From positions 1,178,001 through 1,242,000 of the forward strand of contig NZ_JACIFP010000001.1 of NCBI RefSeq assembly GCF_014197435.1: a stretch of DNA of 64,000 nt, given 5' to 3'. The notes under the pieces are model-generated. The model was not told where the DNA came from, did no database searches, and saw nothing but the letters and a program-made list of their open reading frames with translations. Each line of letters begins with the position of its first letter. The first letter of the stretch is position 1. The stretch is from Gordonia humi. Its GTDB lineage: Bacteria > Actinomycetota > Actinomycetes > Mycobacteriales > Mycobacteriaceae. The position numbers and the translations under genes are program-made. Of the stretch, positions 53,082 to 62,866 are shown piece by piece.

Positions 53082-54440
53082 GTGAGTGTCTTGTTGTTCG
53101 GAGTGTCCCATCGGAGCGCTCCGGTGTCGGTCCTCGAGCGACTCACCGTCTCCGAGACCGATAGACCCAAACTCGTCGAGGCATTGGTGCAGTCGCCCGC
53201 GGTGTCGGAGGCCATGTTGGTCTCCACCTGCAACCGCGTCGAGGTGTACGCGGTGGTCGAAGCCTTCCACCCGGCGCTCGAAGCCGTCGGCGACGTCTTC
53301 GGCGACCACACCGGCATGACCGTGTCCGAACTCACCGGACACGCCTACGTCCGATACTCCGAGGCGGCCGTCGAGCACCTGTTCACCGTCGCCGCCGGTC
53401 TGGACTCGATGGTCGTCGGCGAACAGCAGATCCTGGGCCAGATCCGTACCGCGTACACCGAGGCCGACGAGAACAAGTCGGCCGGTCGGACACTGCACGA
53501 ACTCGCCCAGCAGGCGCTGCGCGTCGGCAAGCGCGTCCACCACGAGACCGGCATCGACCGGGCCGGTGCGTCCGTCGTCTCGGTGGCGCTGCACCGCGCC
53601 TCGACCCTGCGGAACCAGACGATCGACCACGGACCGATACGGCGCGCCGTCGTCTTCGGCGCGGGCGCCATGGGATCACTGGCCACCAGCCAGCTCGCCG
53701 GCGACGGCGTCGACCACATCACGGTGGTGAACCGCACCACCGATCGCGCTGTCGAAGTGGCGCAGACCATGTCCGAGAAGTACGGGATCACGGCGATCGG
53801 CGCTGATCCGGAGACCGTCGCCGAGGCGATGTCGGACGCCGACGTCGTCGTCACCTGCACCGGTTCGGTCAGTTCCGTCATCGGCGTCGCCGAGGTCCAC
53901 TCCGCCCTCAAACAGCGCACCAACCCGGCGCCGCTGATCATCTGCGACCTCGGCATCCCGCGTGATGTGGAGCCCGCCGTCGTACAGCTGCCCGGCGTGT
54001 ACGTCGTCGACATCGAAGGCCTCCGCGACGACTCCGCGACCAAGGCCGCGCAGGACGACACCGTCGCGGCCCGGTCGATCGTGGCGAGCGAGCTGTCGGA
54101 CTATCTGGCCGCGCAGCGGCAGGCCGAAGTGACCCCGACCGTCGCCGCGCTGCGCCACCGCGCGGCGGAGGTGGTGGACGCGGAGATCCTGCGACTGCAG
54201 TCGCGTCTGCCCGACCTGGACGCGGCCCAGCGCGACGAGGTCGCCAAGACCGTGCGGCGGGTCGCCGACAAGCTGCTCCACGCGCCGACCGTGCGAGTCA
54301 AGCAGTTCGCCTCTTCCGGGCGCGGCGACCACTACGCCGAAGCACTCCGCGAACTCTTCGAACTCAAGCCCGGCGCCGCCGAATCGGTCGCGGCGTCCGA
54401 GGCGGGAGCCGCCGCGGCGGGCGAACCCGACGCGCGCTGA
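53082..54440 (+). CDS. hemA: Glutamyl-tRNA reductase
   Basis: 452 residues from the GTG at 53082, chosen because mycobacterial HemA begins at the same place ([14 protein letters not shown]). The catalytic Cys50 lies in [11 protein letters not shown]. The NADP domain has [11 protein letters not shown], and the C-terminal dimer helix follows. It converts glutamyl-tRNA to glutamate-1-semialdehyde, first step of C5 tetrapyrrole synthesis. A TAGCCT hexamer at 53002-53007 may be the -10. If the transcript is leaderless, an ATG at 53016 could give a 22-residue extension. Confidence 0.94.
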   Translation: MSVLLFGVSHRSAPVSVLERLTVSETDRPKLVEALVQSPAVSEAMLVSTCNRVEVYAVVEAFHPALEAVGDVFGDHTGMTVSELTGHAYVRYSEAAVEHLFTVAAGLDSMVVGEQQILGQIRTAYTEADENKSAGRTLHELAQQALRVGKRVHHETGIDRAGASVVSVALHRASTLRNQTIDHGPIRRAVVFGAGAMGSLATSQLAGDGVDHITVVNRTTDRAVEVAQTMSEKYGITAIGADPETVAEAMSDADVVVTCTGSVSSVIGVAEVHSALKQRTNPAPLIICDLGIPRDVEPAVVQLPGVYVVDIEGLRDDSATKAAQDDTVAARSIVASELSDYLAAQRQAEVTPTVAALRHRAAEVVDAEILRLQSRLPDLDAAQRDEVAKTVRRVADKLLHAPTVRVKQFASSGRGDHYAEALRELFELKPGAAESVAASEAGAAAAGEPDAR

Positions 54441-54526
54441 CCCAGACACCTCCACGACGGCCGGGAGCGCCGTGTCGGCGCATCCGGGCCACGATCTCAC
54501 GCACCACACGAACAGGACGGCTACAC

Positions 54527-55480
54527 GTGCCCAACGCTGCATCCACCGATCGACCCGTCATCCGCATCGGCACCCGCGGTTCACAGCTCGCGACGACGCA
54601 GGCTCAGGGGATCGCCGACCGCCTGACCGCGAACGGTCATCCCGCCGAACTCGTCATCATCACCACCGCGGGTGACACGTCGACCGCGCCAGTGGCCCAG
54701 ATCGGCGTCGGAGTCTTCACCACCGCCATCCGCACGGCGCTGCGCAACGGCGAGTGCGACGTCGCGATCCACTCGTACAAGGATCTCCCGACCGCACCCG
54801 AGGCCGATCTGGCGATGGGCGCCGTCCCGACCCGCGTGGATCCGCGAGATGCGCTGGTCAGCAGGGGTGGCCTGGTCCTCGGTGAGCTTCCCGCTGGATC
54901 GACGATCGGCACCTCGTCGCCGCGTCGGGCCGCACAGCTTAAAGCACAGGGTCTCGGTTTGGAAATCCGCCCCCTACGAGGCAACCTTGATTCTCGGTTG
55001 GGCAGAGTCGCGAACGGGGAACTGGACGCGGTTGTGGTCGCCCGAGCCGGACTGGTACGCATCGGCCGCGCCGATGAGGTCTCTGAAGCTCTTGACCCCA
55101 CGGTCATGCTTCCCGCGCCGGCACAGGGGGCCCTCGCCGTCGAGTGTCTCGCCGACGATGCCGAACTGGTGAGAATACTCGCTGAGTTGGACGACCCGTC
55201 GACGCGTGCAGCGGTCGACGCCGAACGCGCTGTGCTGGCGACCCTCGAGGCCGGATGCACAGCACCGGTCGGCGCGATCGCCGAAGTGGTCGACTCGATC
55301 GACTCCGACGGGCGCATCTTCGCCGAACTCTCGCTCCGCGCGGGAGTGGCGGCCGAGGACGGATCCGATGTGATTCGCGCTTCGGTGGTGGGCCCGGTGG
55401 AGAAGGCCGTGCAGCTCGGCAAGGACCTCGCCGCCGAACTGTTGGAGCTCGGCGCAGCCGAATACGTGCCCAAGGCGTAG
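54527..55480 (+). CDS. hemC: Hydroxymethylbilane synthase (porphobilinogen deaminase)
   Basis: 317 residues from a GTG at 54527. The dipyrromethane-cofactor Cys244 lies in [11 protein letters not shown], and [13 protein letters not shown] [28 protein letters not shown] are conserved. It links four porphobilinogen units. From about 54939 to 55190 the codon choice is unusual for this window (CTT, AAA, CTA, TCT, AGA, ATA), although the protein stays normal; this could be gene conversion from a relative of lower GC. It is followed by hemD and hemB. Confidence 0.94.
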   Translation: MPNAASTDRPVIRIGTRGSQLATTQAQGIADRLTANGHPAELVIITTAGDTSTAPVAQIGVGVFTTAIRTALRNGECDVAIHSYKDLPTAPEADLAMGAVPTRVDPRDALVSRGGLVLGELPAGSTIGTSSPRRAAQLKAQGLGLEIRPLRGNLDSRLGRVANGELDAVVVARAGLVRIGRADEVSEALDPTVMLPAPAQGALAVECLADDAELVRILAELDDPSTRAAVDAERAVLATLEAGCTAPVGAIAEVVDSIDSDGRIFAELSLRAGVAAEDGSDVIRASVVGPVEKAVQLGKDLAAELLELGAAEYVPKA

Positions 55481-55595
55481 GACACGGTTCGTCACGCGTC
55501 GCACTCCGACAAGAGGACAAGTCGGTGCTCACGACGATGAGCGGGGCACCGAACGGACTGCAGCCCCCTGGGCGGGGGCAGGAGAGTGCGAACGC

Positions 55596-57221
55596 ATGAG
55601 CCGTACGAAGAATGCTAAACCCGGCCGGATCCTGTTCGTGGGGTCGGGTCCCGGAAACCCGGACCTGCTCACCGTGCGAGCGCAGAACATACTGGTCAAC
55701 GCCACGTCCGCGTTCGTCGATCCGGACGTCCCGTCCGGTGTCGTCGCCTTGATCGGATCGGCGCACGCGAAGGCCGAGCCGGTTCCCACACGGGCCGGAC
55801 GCAAGGCCGCGGAGGCGGCAGCGGCCGAAGCGTCGAAGGACGTCGACGAGCCCGAGGTGATCCGCCCCGCGCTCGGCGAACCGGCCCAGGTCGCCAAGAC
55901 CCTGGTCGCCGAGGCCAAGACCGGCGTCAACGTGGTGCGCGTCGTCGCGGGAGACCCGATGAGCGCCGACGCGGTGCTCGCCGAGATGAGCGCCGTCGCC
56001 CGCACGTCGATCTCGTTCGAGGTGCTGCCCGGAATCCCGCCGGACGCCGTCGTCCCGAGCTTCGCAGGCATGCCGATCGGCTCCGGCCACACAGTGGCCG
56101 ACGTCCGCGGTGACGTCGACTGGGCGGGACTGGCCGCCGCGCCCGGTCCGCTGGTCCTCAACGCCACCGCCGGGCATCTCGCCGAACTGGCGAGCGCACT
56201 CACCGAACACGGCCTCGCGCCGCAGACGCCGGTCGCCATCACCGTCAACGGCACCACCTGTGCTCAGCGCACCATCGAGGCCACCCTCGCGACTGTCAAC
56301 GATCTCGGCAGCGCCCTCACCGGCCCGCTGGTCCTGACCGTCGGCAAGGTCGTGGCCCAGCGCGGCAAGTTCTCGTGGTGGGAGTCGCGAGCACTGTACG
56401 GCTGGACCGTTCTGGTGCCGCGTACCAAGGACCAGGCCGCCGACATGAGCGAACGTCTCACCTCGCACGGCGCCATCCCGCGTGAGGTGCCGACGATCGC
56501 CGTCGAGCCGCCGCGCAGCCCGGCCCAGATGGAGCGCGCCGTCAAGGGTCTGGTGGACGGGCGCTACCAGTGGGTCGTGTTCACCTCGACCAACGCCGTC
56601 CGCGCCGTGTGGGAGAAGTTCGAAGAGTTCGGCCTCGACGCCCGCGCGTTCTCCGGTGTGAAGATCGCCTGCGTCGGCGAGGCCACCGCGGCCAAGGTCC
56701 GCTCGTTCGGCGTCAACCCGGAACTGCTGCCGAGCGGCGAGCAGAGTTCGCTCGGCCTGCTCGAGGACTTCCCGCCGTACGACGAGGTGTTCGATCCGGT
56801 GGACCGCATCCTCCTGCCTCGTGCCGACATCGCCACCGAGACCCTGTCGGAGGGGTTGCGCGACCGCGGCTGGGAGATCGACGATGTGACGGCCTACCGC
56901 ACCGTTCGCGCCGCGCCGCCGCCCGTGGAGACCCGCGAGATGATCAAGACCGGCGGGTTCGACGCGGTCTGCTTCACCTCCAGCTCCACCGTTCGCAACC
57001 TCGTCGGCATCGCGGGCAAACCGCATGCGCGCACCATCGTCGCGTGCATCGGCCCGAAGACCGCGGAGACGGCCGTCGAGTTCGGTCTGCGCGTGGACGT
57101 GCAGCCGGAGAACGCGTCGATGACCGAACTGGTCGACGCGCTCGCCGCACACGCCGCCGCGCTGCGCGCCGAGGGCGCACTGCCTCCGCCGCGCAAGAAG
57201 TCCCGTCGTTCCCGTTCGTGA
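55596..57221 (+). CDS. hemD: Uroporphyrinogen-III methyltransferase/synthase fusion
   Basis: 541 residues. The N-terminal half (about 1-245) is a SUMT-like methyltransferase: GSGPGNPDLLTVRAQ near the start and VVRVVAGDPMSADAV later. The C-terminal half (about 260-520) is uroporphyrinogen-III synthase: VLVPRTKDQA, FTSTNAVRAV, FTSSSTVRNLVG and CIGPKTAETA. A basic tail follows (KKSRRSRS). The fusion is common in Mycobacteriales. The synthase cyclises hydroxymethylbilane to uroporphyrinogen III; the N-terminal half is reduced and may be partly inactive. Confidence 0.92.
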   Translation: MSRTKNAKPGRILFVGSGPGNPDLLTVRAQNILVNATSAFVDPDVPSGVVALIGSAHAKAEPVPTRAGRKAAEAAAAEASKDVDEPEVIRPALGEPAQVAKTLVAEAKTGVNVVRVVAGDPMSADAVLAEMSAVARTSISFEVLPGIPPDAVVPSFAGMPIGSGHTVADVRGDVDWAGLAAAPGPLVLNATAGHLAELASALTEHGLAPQTPVAITVNGTTCAQRTIEATLATVNDLGSALTGPLVLTVGKVVAQRGKFSWWESRALYGWTVLVPRTKDQAADMSERLTSHGAIPREVPTIAVEPPRSPAQMERAVKGLVDGRYQWVVFTSTNAVRAVWEKFEEFGLDARAFSGVKIACVGEATAAKVRSFGVNPELLPSGEQSSLGLLEDFPPYDEVFDPVDRILLPRADIATETLSEGLRDRGWEIDDVTAYRTVRAAPPPVETREMIKTGGFDAVCFTSSSTVRNLVGIAGKPHARTIVACIGPKTAETAVEFGLRVDVQPENASMTELVDALAAHAAALRAEGALPPPRKKSRRSRS

Positions 57222-57232
57222 GAGGTCGGCCC

Positions 57233-58228
57233 ATGACTGCACCGTTCACCCGTCTCCGCCGTCTGCGGACCACCCCGGCGCTGCGCAGGCTGGTCGCCGA
57301 GACCCGGCTGCATCCGGCTCAGCTGGTGCTGCCGATGTTCGTCGCCGACGGCATCGACGAACCGCGGCCGATCTCCTCGATGCCGGGCGTCGTCCAGCAC
57401 ACGCTCGAATCGCTGCTCGTCGCCGCACGTGAAGCGGTCGCGGCGGGCGTCGGCGGACTGATGTTGTTCGGCGTCCCCGTGCCGGGCGACAAGGACGGCG
57501 TCGGCTCGGGTGCGGACGATCCGGACGGGATCCTCAACCGCGCGCTGGCACTGCTGCGCGAGGAGTTGGGCGATTCCACGGTGATCATGGCCGACACCTG
57601 CTTGGACGAGTTCACCGATCACGGACACTGCGGCGTGCTCGACGAGCAGGGGCGCGTCGACAACGATGCGACGCTGCCGCGGTACGAGTCGATGGCGGTG
57701 GCCCAGGCGCGCGCCGGTGCGCACGTCGTGGCGCCGAGCGGAATGATGGACGGGCAGGTCGCCGCGATCCGCGCCGCACTCGACGAGGCGGGTTTCGCCG
57801 ACGTCTCGATTCTGGCCTACACCGCCAAGTACGCCTCGGCGTTCTACGGACCGTTCCGCGAGGCCGTCGGATCGTCGCTGCGGGGGGACCGTCGCACCTA
57901 CCAGCAGGACACCGCCAACCGGCTCGAGTCCGCGCGCGAACTGCTCGCCGACCTCGACGAGGGCGCGGACATGGTGATGGTCAAACCCGCCATGAGCTAT
58001 CTGGACATCGTGCGCGATGTGGCCGACCGCACCGACGCGCCCGTCGTCGCCTATCAGATCAGCGGCGAGTACGCGATGATCGCGGGTGCGGGCGCCAACG
58101 GGTGGATCGACGCCGACGCGGCCTTCGACGAGGCCGTCCTGTCGATCGCCCGGGCCGGCGCGTCGATCGTCCTGACATACGCGGCGGTCGACGTGGCGCG
58201 TCGGCTGTCTGAGCGTCTTCTTGGGTAG
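57233..58228 (+). CDS. hemB: Delta-aminolevulinic acid dehydratase (porphobilinogen synthase)
   Basis: 331 residues from the ATG at 57233. Two active-site Lys are in YTAKYAS and MVKPAMSYLD. The metal region DTCLDEFTDHGHCG has Asp where zinc-type enzymes have the second Cys, the same form as in mycobacteria. It condenses two aminolevulinate molecules to porphobilinogen. The gene starts 11 bases after hemD, so the four hem genes form one block. Confidence 0.95.
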   Translation: MTAPFTRLRRLRTTPALRRLVAETRLHPAQLVLPMFVADGIDEPRPISSMPGVVQHTLESLLVAAREAVAAGVGGLMLFGVPVPGDKDGVGSGADDPDGILNRALALLREELGDSTVIMADTCLDEFTDHGHCGVLDEQGRVDNDATLPRYESMAVAQARAGAHVVAPSGMMDGQVAAIRAALDEAGFADVSILAYTAKYASAFYGPFREAVGSSLRGDRRTYQQDTANRLESARELLADLDEGADMVMVKPAMSYLDIVRDVADRTDAPVVAYQISGEYAMIAGAGANGWIDADAAFDEAVLSIARAGASIVLTYAAVDVARRLSERLLG

Positions 58229-58234
58229 ACCCTC

Positions 58235-58240
58235 TACCCT
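58235..58240 (+). promoter_or_regulatory. -10 hexamer TACCCT of a leaderless promoter
   Basis: TACCCT lies six bases before the ATG at 58247. GGAG lies in the same spacer, so a conventional leader is also possible. Confidence 0.45.
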
Positions 58241-58246
58241 GGAGTC

Positions 58247-58789
58247 ATGACTGCCCCCGTTCCCGGCACAACGGACGCGCCGACTCGACCGGACAGTGTG
58301 AAGCTGGCCGTCGAACTGTGGTGCGCCGTGGTCGTCGCCGAATTCATCGCGCTCGTCGCGCGCTATTCGATGGTCCACGACGAGGCACAGAAGATGCTGG
58401 ACACGATGGCGAAGGACGGGAACGCAGAGGGGCTCCCGAGCGCGCAGGTGTTGGCGATCATCTCGCTGGCCATCGGTGCGGTCGTGCTGACCGCCCTGTC
58501 GGTGACCTTCATGAAGTTCACCTGGGACGGACGCAACTGGGCACGGCAGGGACTCGGCGTGCTGAGCGCGTTCATCGCCGTCCAACTGGTGTTCACCGTG
58601 ATCGTCATGTTCTCCGGCGCCGAGCCGACGGGCGCCTCGGTGCCCGCATGGGCGACGATCTTCGAGATCCTCGGCGGCGTGGCCGCGATCGGTGCTTTGA
58701 TCGCCTTGATGAACCGGGACACCACGATCTTCTGTCGCGATGCGGGATTGTGGCGCACGAGGAACCGACAGAACGGTGGGATGCGGTGA
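58247..58789 (+). CDS. Membrane protein, Rv0513-like
   Basis: 180 residues with four membrane helices (about 25-45, 66-86, 100-122, 135-160) and a short polar tail. No known motif. First of four genes joined by GTGA overlaps downstream of hemB. Related by place to Rv0513. Function unknown. Confidence 0.78.
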   Translation: MTAPVPGTTDAPTRPDSVKLAVELWCAVVVAEFIALVARYSMVHDEAQKMLDTMAKDGNAEGLPSAQVLAIISLAIGAVVLTALSVTFMKFTWDGRNWARQGLGVLSAFIAVQLVFTVIVMFSGAEPTGASVPAWATIFEILGGVAAIGALIALMNRDTTIFCRDAGLWRTRNRQNGGMR

Positions 58790-59280
58790 AACTCGAATTC
58801 ACGTCCAAGCTGCGTGCACAGAAACCGGATCCGAGCGATCGGCCGTCGCTCGTCGTGTGGGCTCTGCGTCTGTGGATGATCTCGGGAGCGGTCCTCGCCG
58901 CACTCGGCATCCTCTGGATCGTGGACCATTCGGTGAACGTCGGCCTCGAGTTCGGGCCGCTGGCGATCGGTGTGCTCATCATCATCGTCGGCGTCGCCTA
59001 CTTCCTGCTGGGCGCCAAGACCTACCGCGGCGAACTGCAGTGGCGGTCATCGCTGTCGGCGTTGACCTGCGTGGTGGCCGTGATGCTGCTGGCGTTGGCG
59101 ATCGGCTTCCAGAGCCCCGGACTGGCCGTGGTCCTGGCCGGTGCGGTGATCGGCTTCGCCGGGTCGGTGCTGGCCTACCGGCCGACCTCGGACGCCTGGT
59201 TCAACTGCAAGTTGAGCGGTGGAGTCGACTGCGCCCCCGAGGCCACGAGCCCGAAGCCACGTGACGGCGGTGTCGAGTGA
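58786..59280 (+). CDS. Membrane protein of unknown function
   Basis: 164 residues from a GTG overlapping the previous stop. Four membrane helices (about 22-130) and a Cys-containing polar end (WFNCKLSGGVDC). It resembles its upstream neighbour in size and layout, so the two could be distant duplicates or a heteromeric pair. Function unknown. Confidence 0.75.
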   Translation: MKLEFTSKLRAQKPDPSDRPSLVVWALRLWMISGAVLAALGILWIVDHSVNVGLEFGPLAIGVLIIIVGVAYFLLGAKTYRGELQWRSSLSALTCVVAVMLLALAIGFQSPGLAVVLAGAVIGFAGSVLAYRPTSDAWFNCKLSGGVDCAPEATSPKPRDGGVE

Positions 59281-59930
59281 GCGAGTCGGCCGACCGGTCC
59301 GACGATCCGCCGGGCAGTGATGTCGAGGCCGTCGGCCCCGAACTCGACGACGAGTCCGGTCCGGACGAGCCGGTGAGCGACGGACTCGACGACGACGAGC
59401 CGGTGCCCGCGGTTCCACCGGTGCCGCAGGCCGTCGAACGCGGCGAGACGCTCTTCTACGAGGAGGGCGGCAGCAGATGGATCATCCTGATCGGCCCCGT
59501 GATGCTCGCGCTGACGTTCGGGTTGGAGATCGCGGGCGGCGGCCGCATCCACTGGGAGGTGCTGCTGATCTTCGGGGTCATCCTCATCGGCTTCTCGATC
59601 ATGCAGGTGGTGGCCGCGCGTCGACACGTCTCGATGAGACTGACCGATCAGACGCTCCGGCAGGGCACCAAGATCATCGACCTCGACGACATCGTCGTGG
59701 TGTATCCCGAGAACAACAGCAGTGAGCACCGGGAGTGGGAGAGCGCGCCGGCGCTCGGCGAACTCCACGCGGTGCCGCGTCGCCGCAAGGGCGTCGGTGT
59801 CAAGCTGTCGAACGGACGGCTCGCGCAGGCGTGGGCACGCGACGTCGACCGGTTCCGCACGGAGCTGACCGAGGCGCATCTGGCCGTCAAGATGGGGCTG
59901 GGCCCGATGGGCTCCTCGAAGGACGAGTGA
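59277..59930 (+). CDS. Small membrane protein with acidic N-terminus
   Basis: 217 residues from a GTG that overlaps the previous stop. An Asp/Glu-rich start (about 1-55) is followed by two helices (about 68-110) and a cytoplasmic domain with DLDDIVVVYPENNSSEHREWES and a basic KLSNGRLAQAW stretch. It looks like the actinobacterial DUF3093-type arrangement, but I am not certain. Function unknown. Confidence 0.72.
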   Translation: MSESADRSDDPPGSDVEAVGPELDDESGPDEPVSDGLDDDEPVPAVPPVPQAVERGETLFYEEGGSRWIILIGPVMLALTFGLEIAGGGRIHWEVLLIFGVILIGFSIMQVVAARRHVSMRLTDQTLRQGTKIIDLDDIVVVYPENNSSEHREWESAPALGELHAVPRRRKGVGVKLSNGRLAQAWARDVDRFRTELTEAHLAVKMGLGPMGSSKDE

Positions 59931-60805
59931 GCGGTCGCGGCAAGTGGTTCGGCGTCGCCGCGATCCTCGCGGCGGCGGCCGTGATCGTCGGAGTGATCGT
60001 CTGGCCGACCTCCGACGACCCGGAGCCGCCCCCGGCGGCGGCTCCGCACCAGGTACACCTCGGTGACAGTTTCGCCGCCGGTGCGGGCACGTCGCCCCTG
60101 GTGGAGGACTCGCCGTTCACCTGCCAGCGGTCATCGGCGAACTTCGGGCAGCTCGTCGCCCACGACAACGGGTATCGGTTGACCGACGTGTCGTGCGCGG
60201 GGGCCTGGACCAAGAGTTTCTACGAGAGCCAGTACGAGGGGGTCGGGCCACAACTGGACGCGGTCACCGCCGACACGGATCTGGTGACCCTGATGATCGG
60301 CGGGAACGACGCCGCGCTGTACTCGACGCTGGTCGGCGACTGCGCACGCGTGGCCGAGTCCGATCCGCGCGGTGCACCCTGCCGCGCCGAGCTGGGACCC
60401 GACCCGCAGCGAGCGGTCGACGACGAGATCGGGCCCGCGGTGACGAAGGCGCTGCGCGACATCGCCGCGCGAGCTCCGCACGCGAAGATCGTGATCGTCG
60501 GCTACCCGTGGCTCGTGCCCCGGTCGTCGGCGTGCCGTCCCGCCGTCCGCATCGCCGACGGCGACATCGCCTACGTCCGTCGCGTCCAGACCGGACTCAA
60601 CGCGGCGATCGCCGACGCCGCCGCGGCGGCGGGCGCCGAGTTCGTCGACCTGTCCGGCGTCTCCGACGGACACGACGCATGCGCCGCCGAGAGCGTCCGC
60701 TGGATCGAGCCGATGGTCGGCGGGCGTTCGCCCATCACCATGCACCCCAACGAGGCGGGACAACGGGCCATGGCCGACGCGGTGGAGAAGGCGCTCATGC
60801 GCTGA
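59927..60805 (+). CDS. Exported SGNH/GDSL-type hydrolase
   Basis: 292 residues from a GTG overlapping the previous stop. A membrane anchor or signal helix (about 6-26) is followed by SGNH blocks: HLGDSFAAG (I), [10 protein letters not shown] (III) and ITMHPNEAG (V), giving the Ser, Gly, Asn and His of the catalytic set. Several Cys may form disulfides outside the cell. Such enzymes cleave esters of lipids or polysaccharides in the envelope. The four-gene coupling suggests that the three small membrane proteins act with it. Confidence 0.87.
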   Translation: MSGRGKWFGVAAILAAAAVIVGVIVWPTSDDPEPPPAAAPHQVHLGDSFAAGAGTSPLVEDSPFTCQRSSANFGQLVAHDNGYRLTDVSCAGAWTKSFYESQYEGVGPQLDAVTADTDLVTLMIGGNDAALYSTLVGDCARVAESDPRGAPCRAELGPDPQRAVDDEIGPAVTKALRDIAARAPHAKIVIVGYPWLVPRSSACRPAVRIADGDIAYVRRVQTGLNAAIADAAAAAGAEFVDLSGVSDGHDACAAESVRWIEPMVGGRSPITMHPNEAGQRAMADAVEKALMR

Positions 60806-60896
60806 CGACGCACGTACTCGGGCCGTGCCGGCGAGAAACCTGAGACGAACCTTTGGCGATTGGGCCCTGCGCGCAGGTTTTGGGACACTGGAAGCC

Positions 60897-62240
60897 ATGG
60901 CCGATGCACCGCAGATTCCCTCCGAGAACACCGCGCGCAGCCAGGAGCTGTTCGCGCGCGCCGCACAGGCCGTTCCCGGTGGCGTCAACTCCCCGGTCCG
61001 GGCGTTCTCCGCAGTCGGCGGCACCCCCCGATTCATCCGCGAGGCGTCGGGGTACACGCTCACCGACGTCGACGACAACACCTACGTTGACCTGGTGTGT
61101 TCGTGGGGGCCGATGATCCTCGGGCACGCGCATCCGGCGATCGTCGATGCGGTCCGCGAAGCTGCCACGGGCGGCGTCTCGTTCGGTGCGCCGACGCTCG
61201 GCGAGATCGAACTGGCGGAGGAGATCATCGACCGCGTCGACCCCGTCTCCCGTGTCCGACTCGTCAACTCGGGCACCGAGGCGACGATGTCCGCGGTCCG
61301 CCTCGCGCGCGGATTCACCGGCCGCAGCAAGATCGTGAAGTTCTCCGGCTGTTATCACGGTCACGTCGACGCGCTGCTCGCGGACGCCGGATCGGGTGTC
61401 GCGACCCTCGGCCTCCCGACGTCGCCCGGCGTGACCGGCGCGTCCGCGCACGACACCCTCGTGCTCCCGTACAACGATCTGTCCGCCGTCGAAGCGGCCT
61501 TCGCCGAACACGGCGACGACATCGCCGCGGTGATCACCGAGGCCGCCGCGGGCAACATGGGAGTCGTCGCTCCGCAGCCCGGATTCAACGAGGGTCTGCG
61601 TTCGATCACCGCGCGCCACGGCGCGCTCCTGATCATGGACGAGGTGATGACCGGATTCCGCGTCGGCCCGGCCGGTTTCCACGGGCTCGACGGCGTCTCG
61701 GGCGACCTGTACACCTTCGGCAAGGTGATGAGCGGCGGTCTGCCCGCGGCGGCGTTCGGCGGTCGCGCCGACATCATGGGACACCTCGCACCGACCGGCC
61801 CCGTCTACCAGGCAGGCACCCTGTCCGGGAACCCGGTCGCCGTCGCCGCGGGACTGGCGACTCTGCGGAACGCCACCGCCGAGGTCTACGAACGTCTCGA
61901 CGCCAACGCGGAACGACTGGCCGGGCTCGTCAGCGACGCCCTCACCGCGGCATCCGTGGCGCACCGGGTGCAGAAGGCGGGCAACCTCGTCAGCTTCGCG
62001 TTCACCGACACCGCCGAACCGATCATCGACTACGCGGGCGTCAAGGCCACCGAGACCTGGCGGTTCGCCCCGTTCTTCCACGCTCTCCTCGACGGTGGGG
62101 TCTACGCCCCGCCGAGCGCATTCGAGGCGTGGTTCGTGTCCGCGGCGCTCGACGACGACGCGTTCTCGCGTATCGCCGACGCCCTGCCCGCGGCCGCGGC
62201 AGCCGCTGCCGCCGCCGTCGCACCCGGAGAGGTGAACTGA
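60897..62240 (+). CDS. hemL: Glutamate-1-semialdehyde 2,1-aminomutase
   Basis: 447 residues from the ATG at 60897. The pyridoxal-phosphate Lys276 lies in [11 protein letters not shown], and [28 protein letters not shown] and YHGHVDALL are signature stretches. It converts glutamate-1-semialdehyde to aminolevulinate, second step of the C5 pathway. A GACACT hexamer lies seven bases upstream. The TGA and the next ATG overlap. The tail is Ala-rich. Confidence 0.95.
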   Translation: MADAPQIPSENTARSQELFARAAQAVPGGVNSPVRAFSAVGGTPRFIREASGYTLTDVDDNTYVDLVCSWGPMILGHAHPAIVDAVREAATGGVSFGAPTLGEIELAEEIIDRVDPVSRVRLVNSGTEATMSAVRLARGFTGRSKIVKFSGCYHGHVDALLADAGSGVATLGLPTSPGVTGASAHDTLVLPYNDLSAVEAAFAEHGDDIAAVITEAAAGNMGVVAPQPGFNEGLRSITARHGALLIMDEVMTGFRVGPAGFHGLDGVSGDLYTFGKVMSGGLPAAAFGGRADIMGHLAPTGPVYQAGTLSGNPVAVAAGLATLRNATAEVYERLDANAERLAGLVSDALTAASVAHRVQKAGNLVSFAFTDTAEPIIDYAGVKATETWRFAPFFHALLDGGVYAPPSAFEAWFVSAALDDDAFSRIADALPAAAAAAAAAVAPGEVN

Positions 62241-62866
62241 TGAAGACCATCGTCCACATGATGCGTCACGGCGAGGTCCACAACCCGGAGGGAATCCTCT
62301 ACGGTCGTCTGCCCGGCTTCCGGCTCGCCGAGAACGGCCGCGATCAGGCCCAGCGGGTGTCCGACGCCCTCGCCGACCACGACATCACCCACGTGTTCGC
62401 CTCACCCCTGCAGCGCGCGCAGGAGACCGCGACGCCGATCGCCTCGTCGCACGGTCTGCGGATCGAGACCATCGACAACCTGATCGAGGCGGGCAATCAG
62501 TTCGAGGGACTGCGGGTGGCCGTCGGCGACGGCGCCCTCCGTCAGCCCCGGCACTGGCCCAAACTCCGCAACCCCTTCACCCCGTCGTGGGGCGAACCGT
62601 ACATCAACATCGCGCACCGCATGCTCGGCGCCGCTAACGAGGCGCGCGACGCCGCCCGCGGCCACGAGGCCGTGTGCGTCAGCCACCAACTGCCGGTCTA
62701 CACGCTGCGCCGATTCCTCGAGGGCCGTCGCCTGTGGCACGATCCGCGGATCCGGCAGTGCTCGCTGGCGTCGCTGACGAGCCTCGTCTACGACGACGAC
62801 GAGCTCGTCGACATCGTGTACTCCGAGCCCGCGGGCGCATCCGACCCGCGCATCACCGGAGCGTGA
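62240..62866 (+). CDS. Histidine phosphatase (phosphoglycerate-mutase-like, Rv0525-like)
   Basis: 208 residues. The phospho-acceptor His is in MMRHGEVHNPEGILYGRLPG, with SPLQRAQETA and a second His in VCVSHQLPVYTLRRF. It is a small-molecule or lipid-linked phosphatase; the substrate is unknown. It lies between hemL and the thioredoxin-like cytochrome c genes, as in mycobacteria. It begins in TGATG with hemL. Confidence 0.88.
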   Translation: MKTIVHMMRHGEVHNPEGILYGRLPGFRLAENGRDQAQRVSDALADHDITHVFASPLQRAQETATPIASSHGLRIETIDNLIEAGNQFEGLRVAVGDGALRQPRHWPKLRNPFTPSWGEPYINIAHRMLGAANEARDAARGHEAVCVSHQLPVYTLRRFLEGRRLWHDPRIRQCSLASLTSLVYDDDELVDIVYSEPAGASDPRITGA

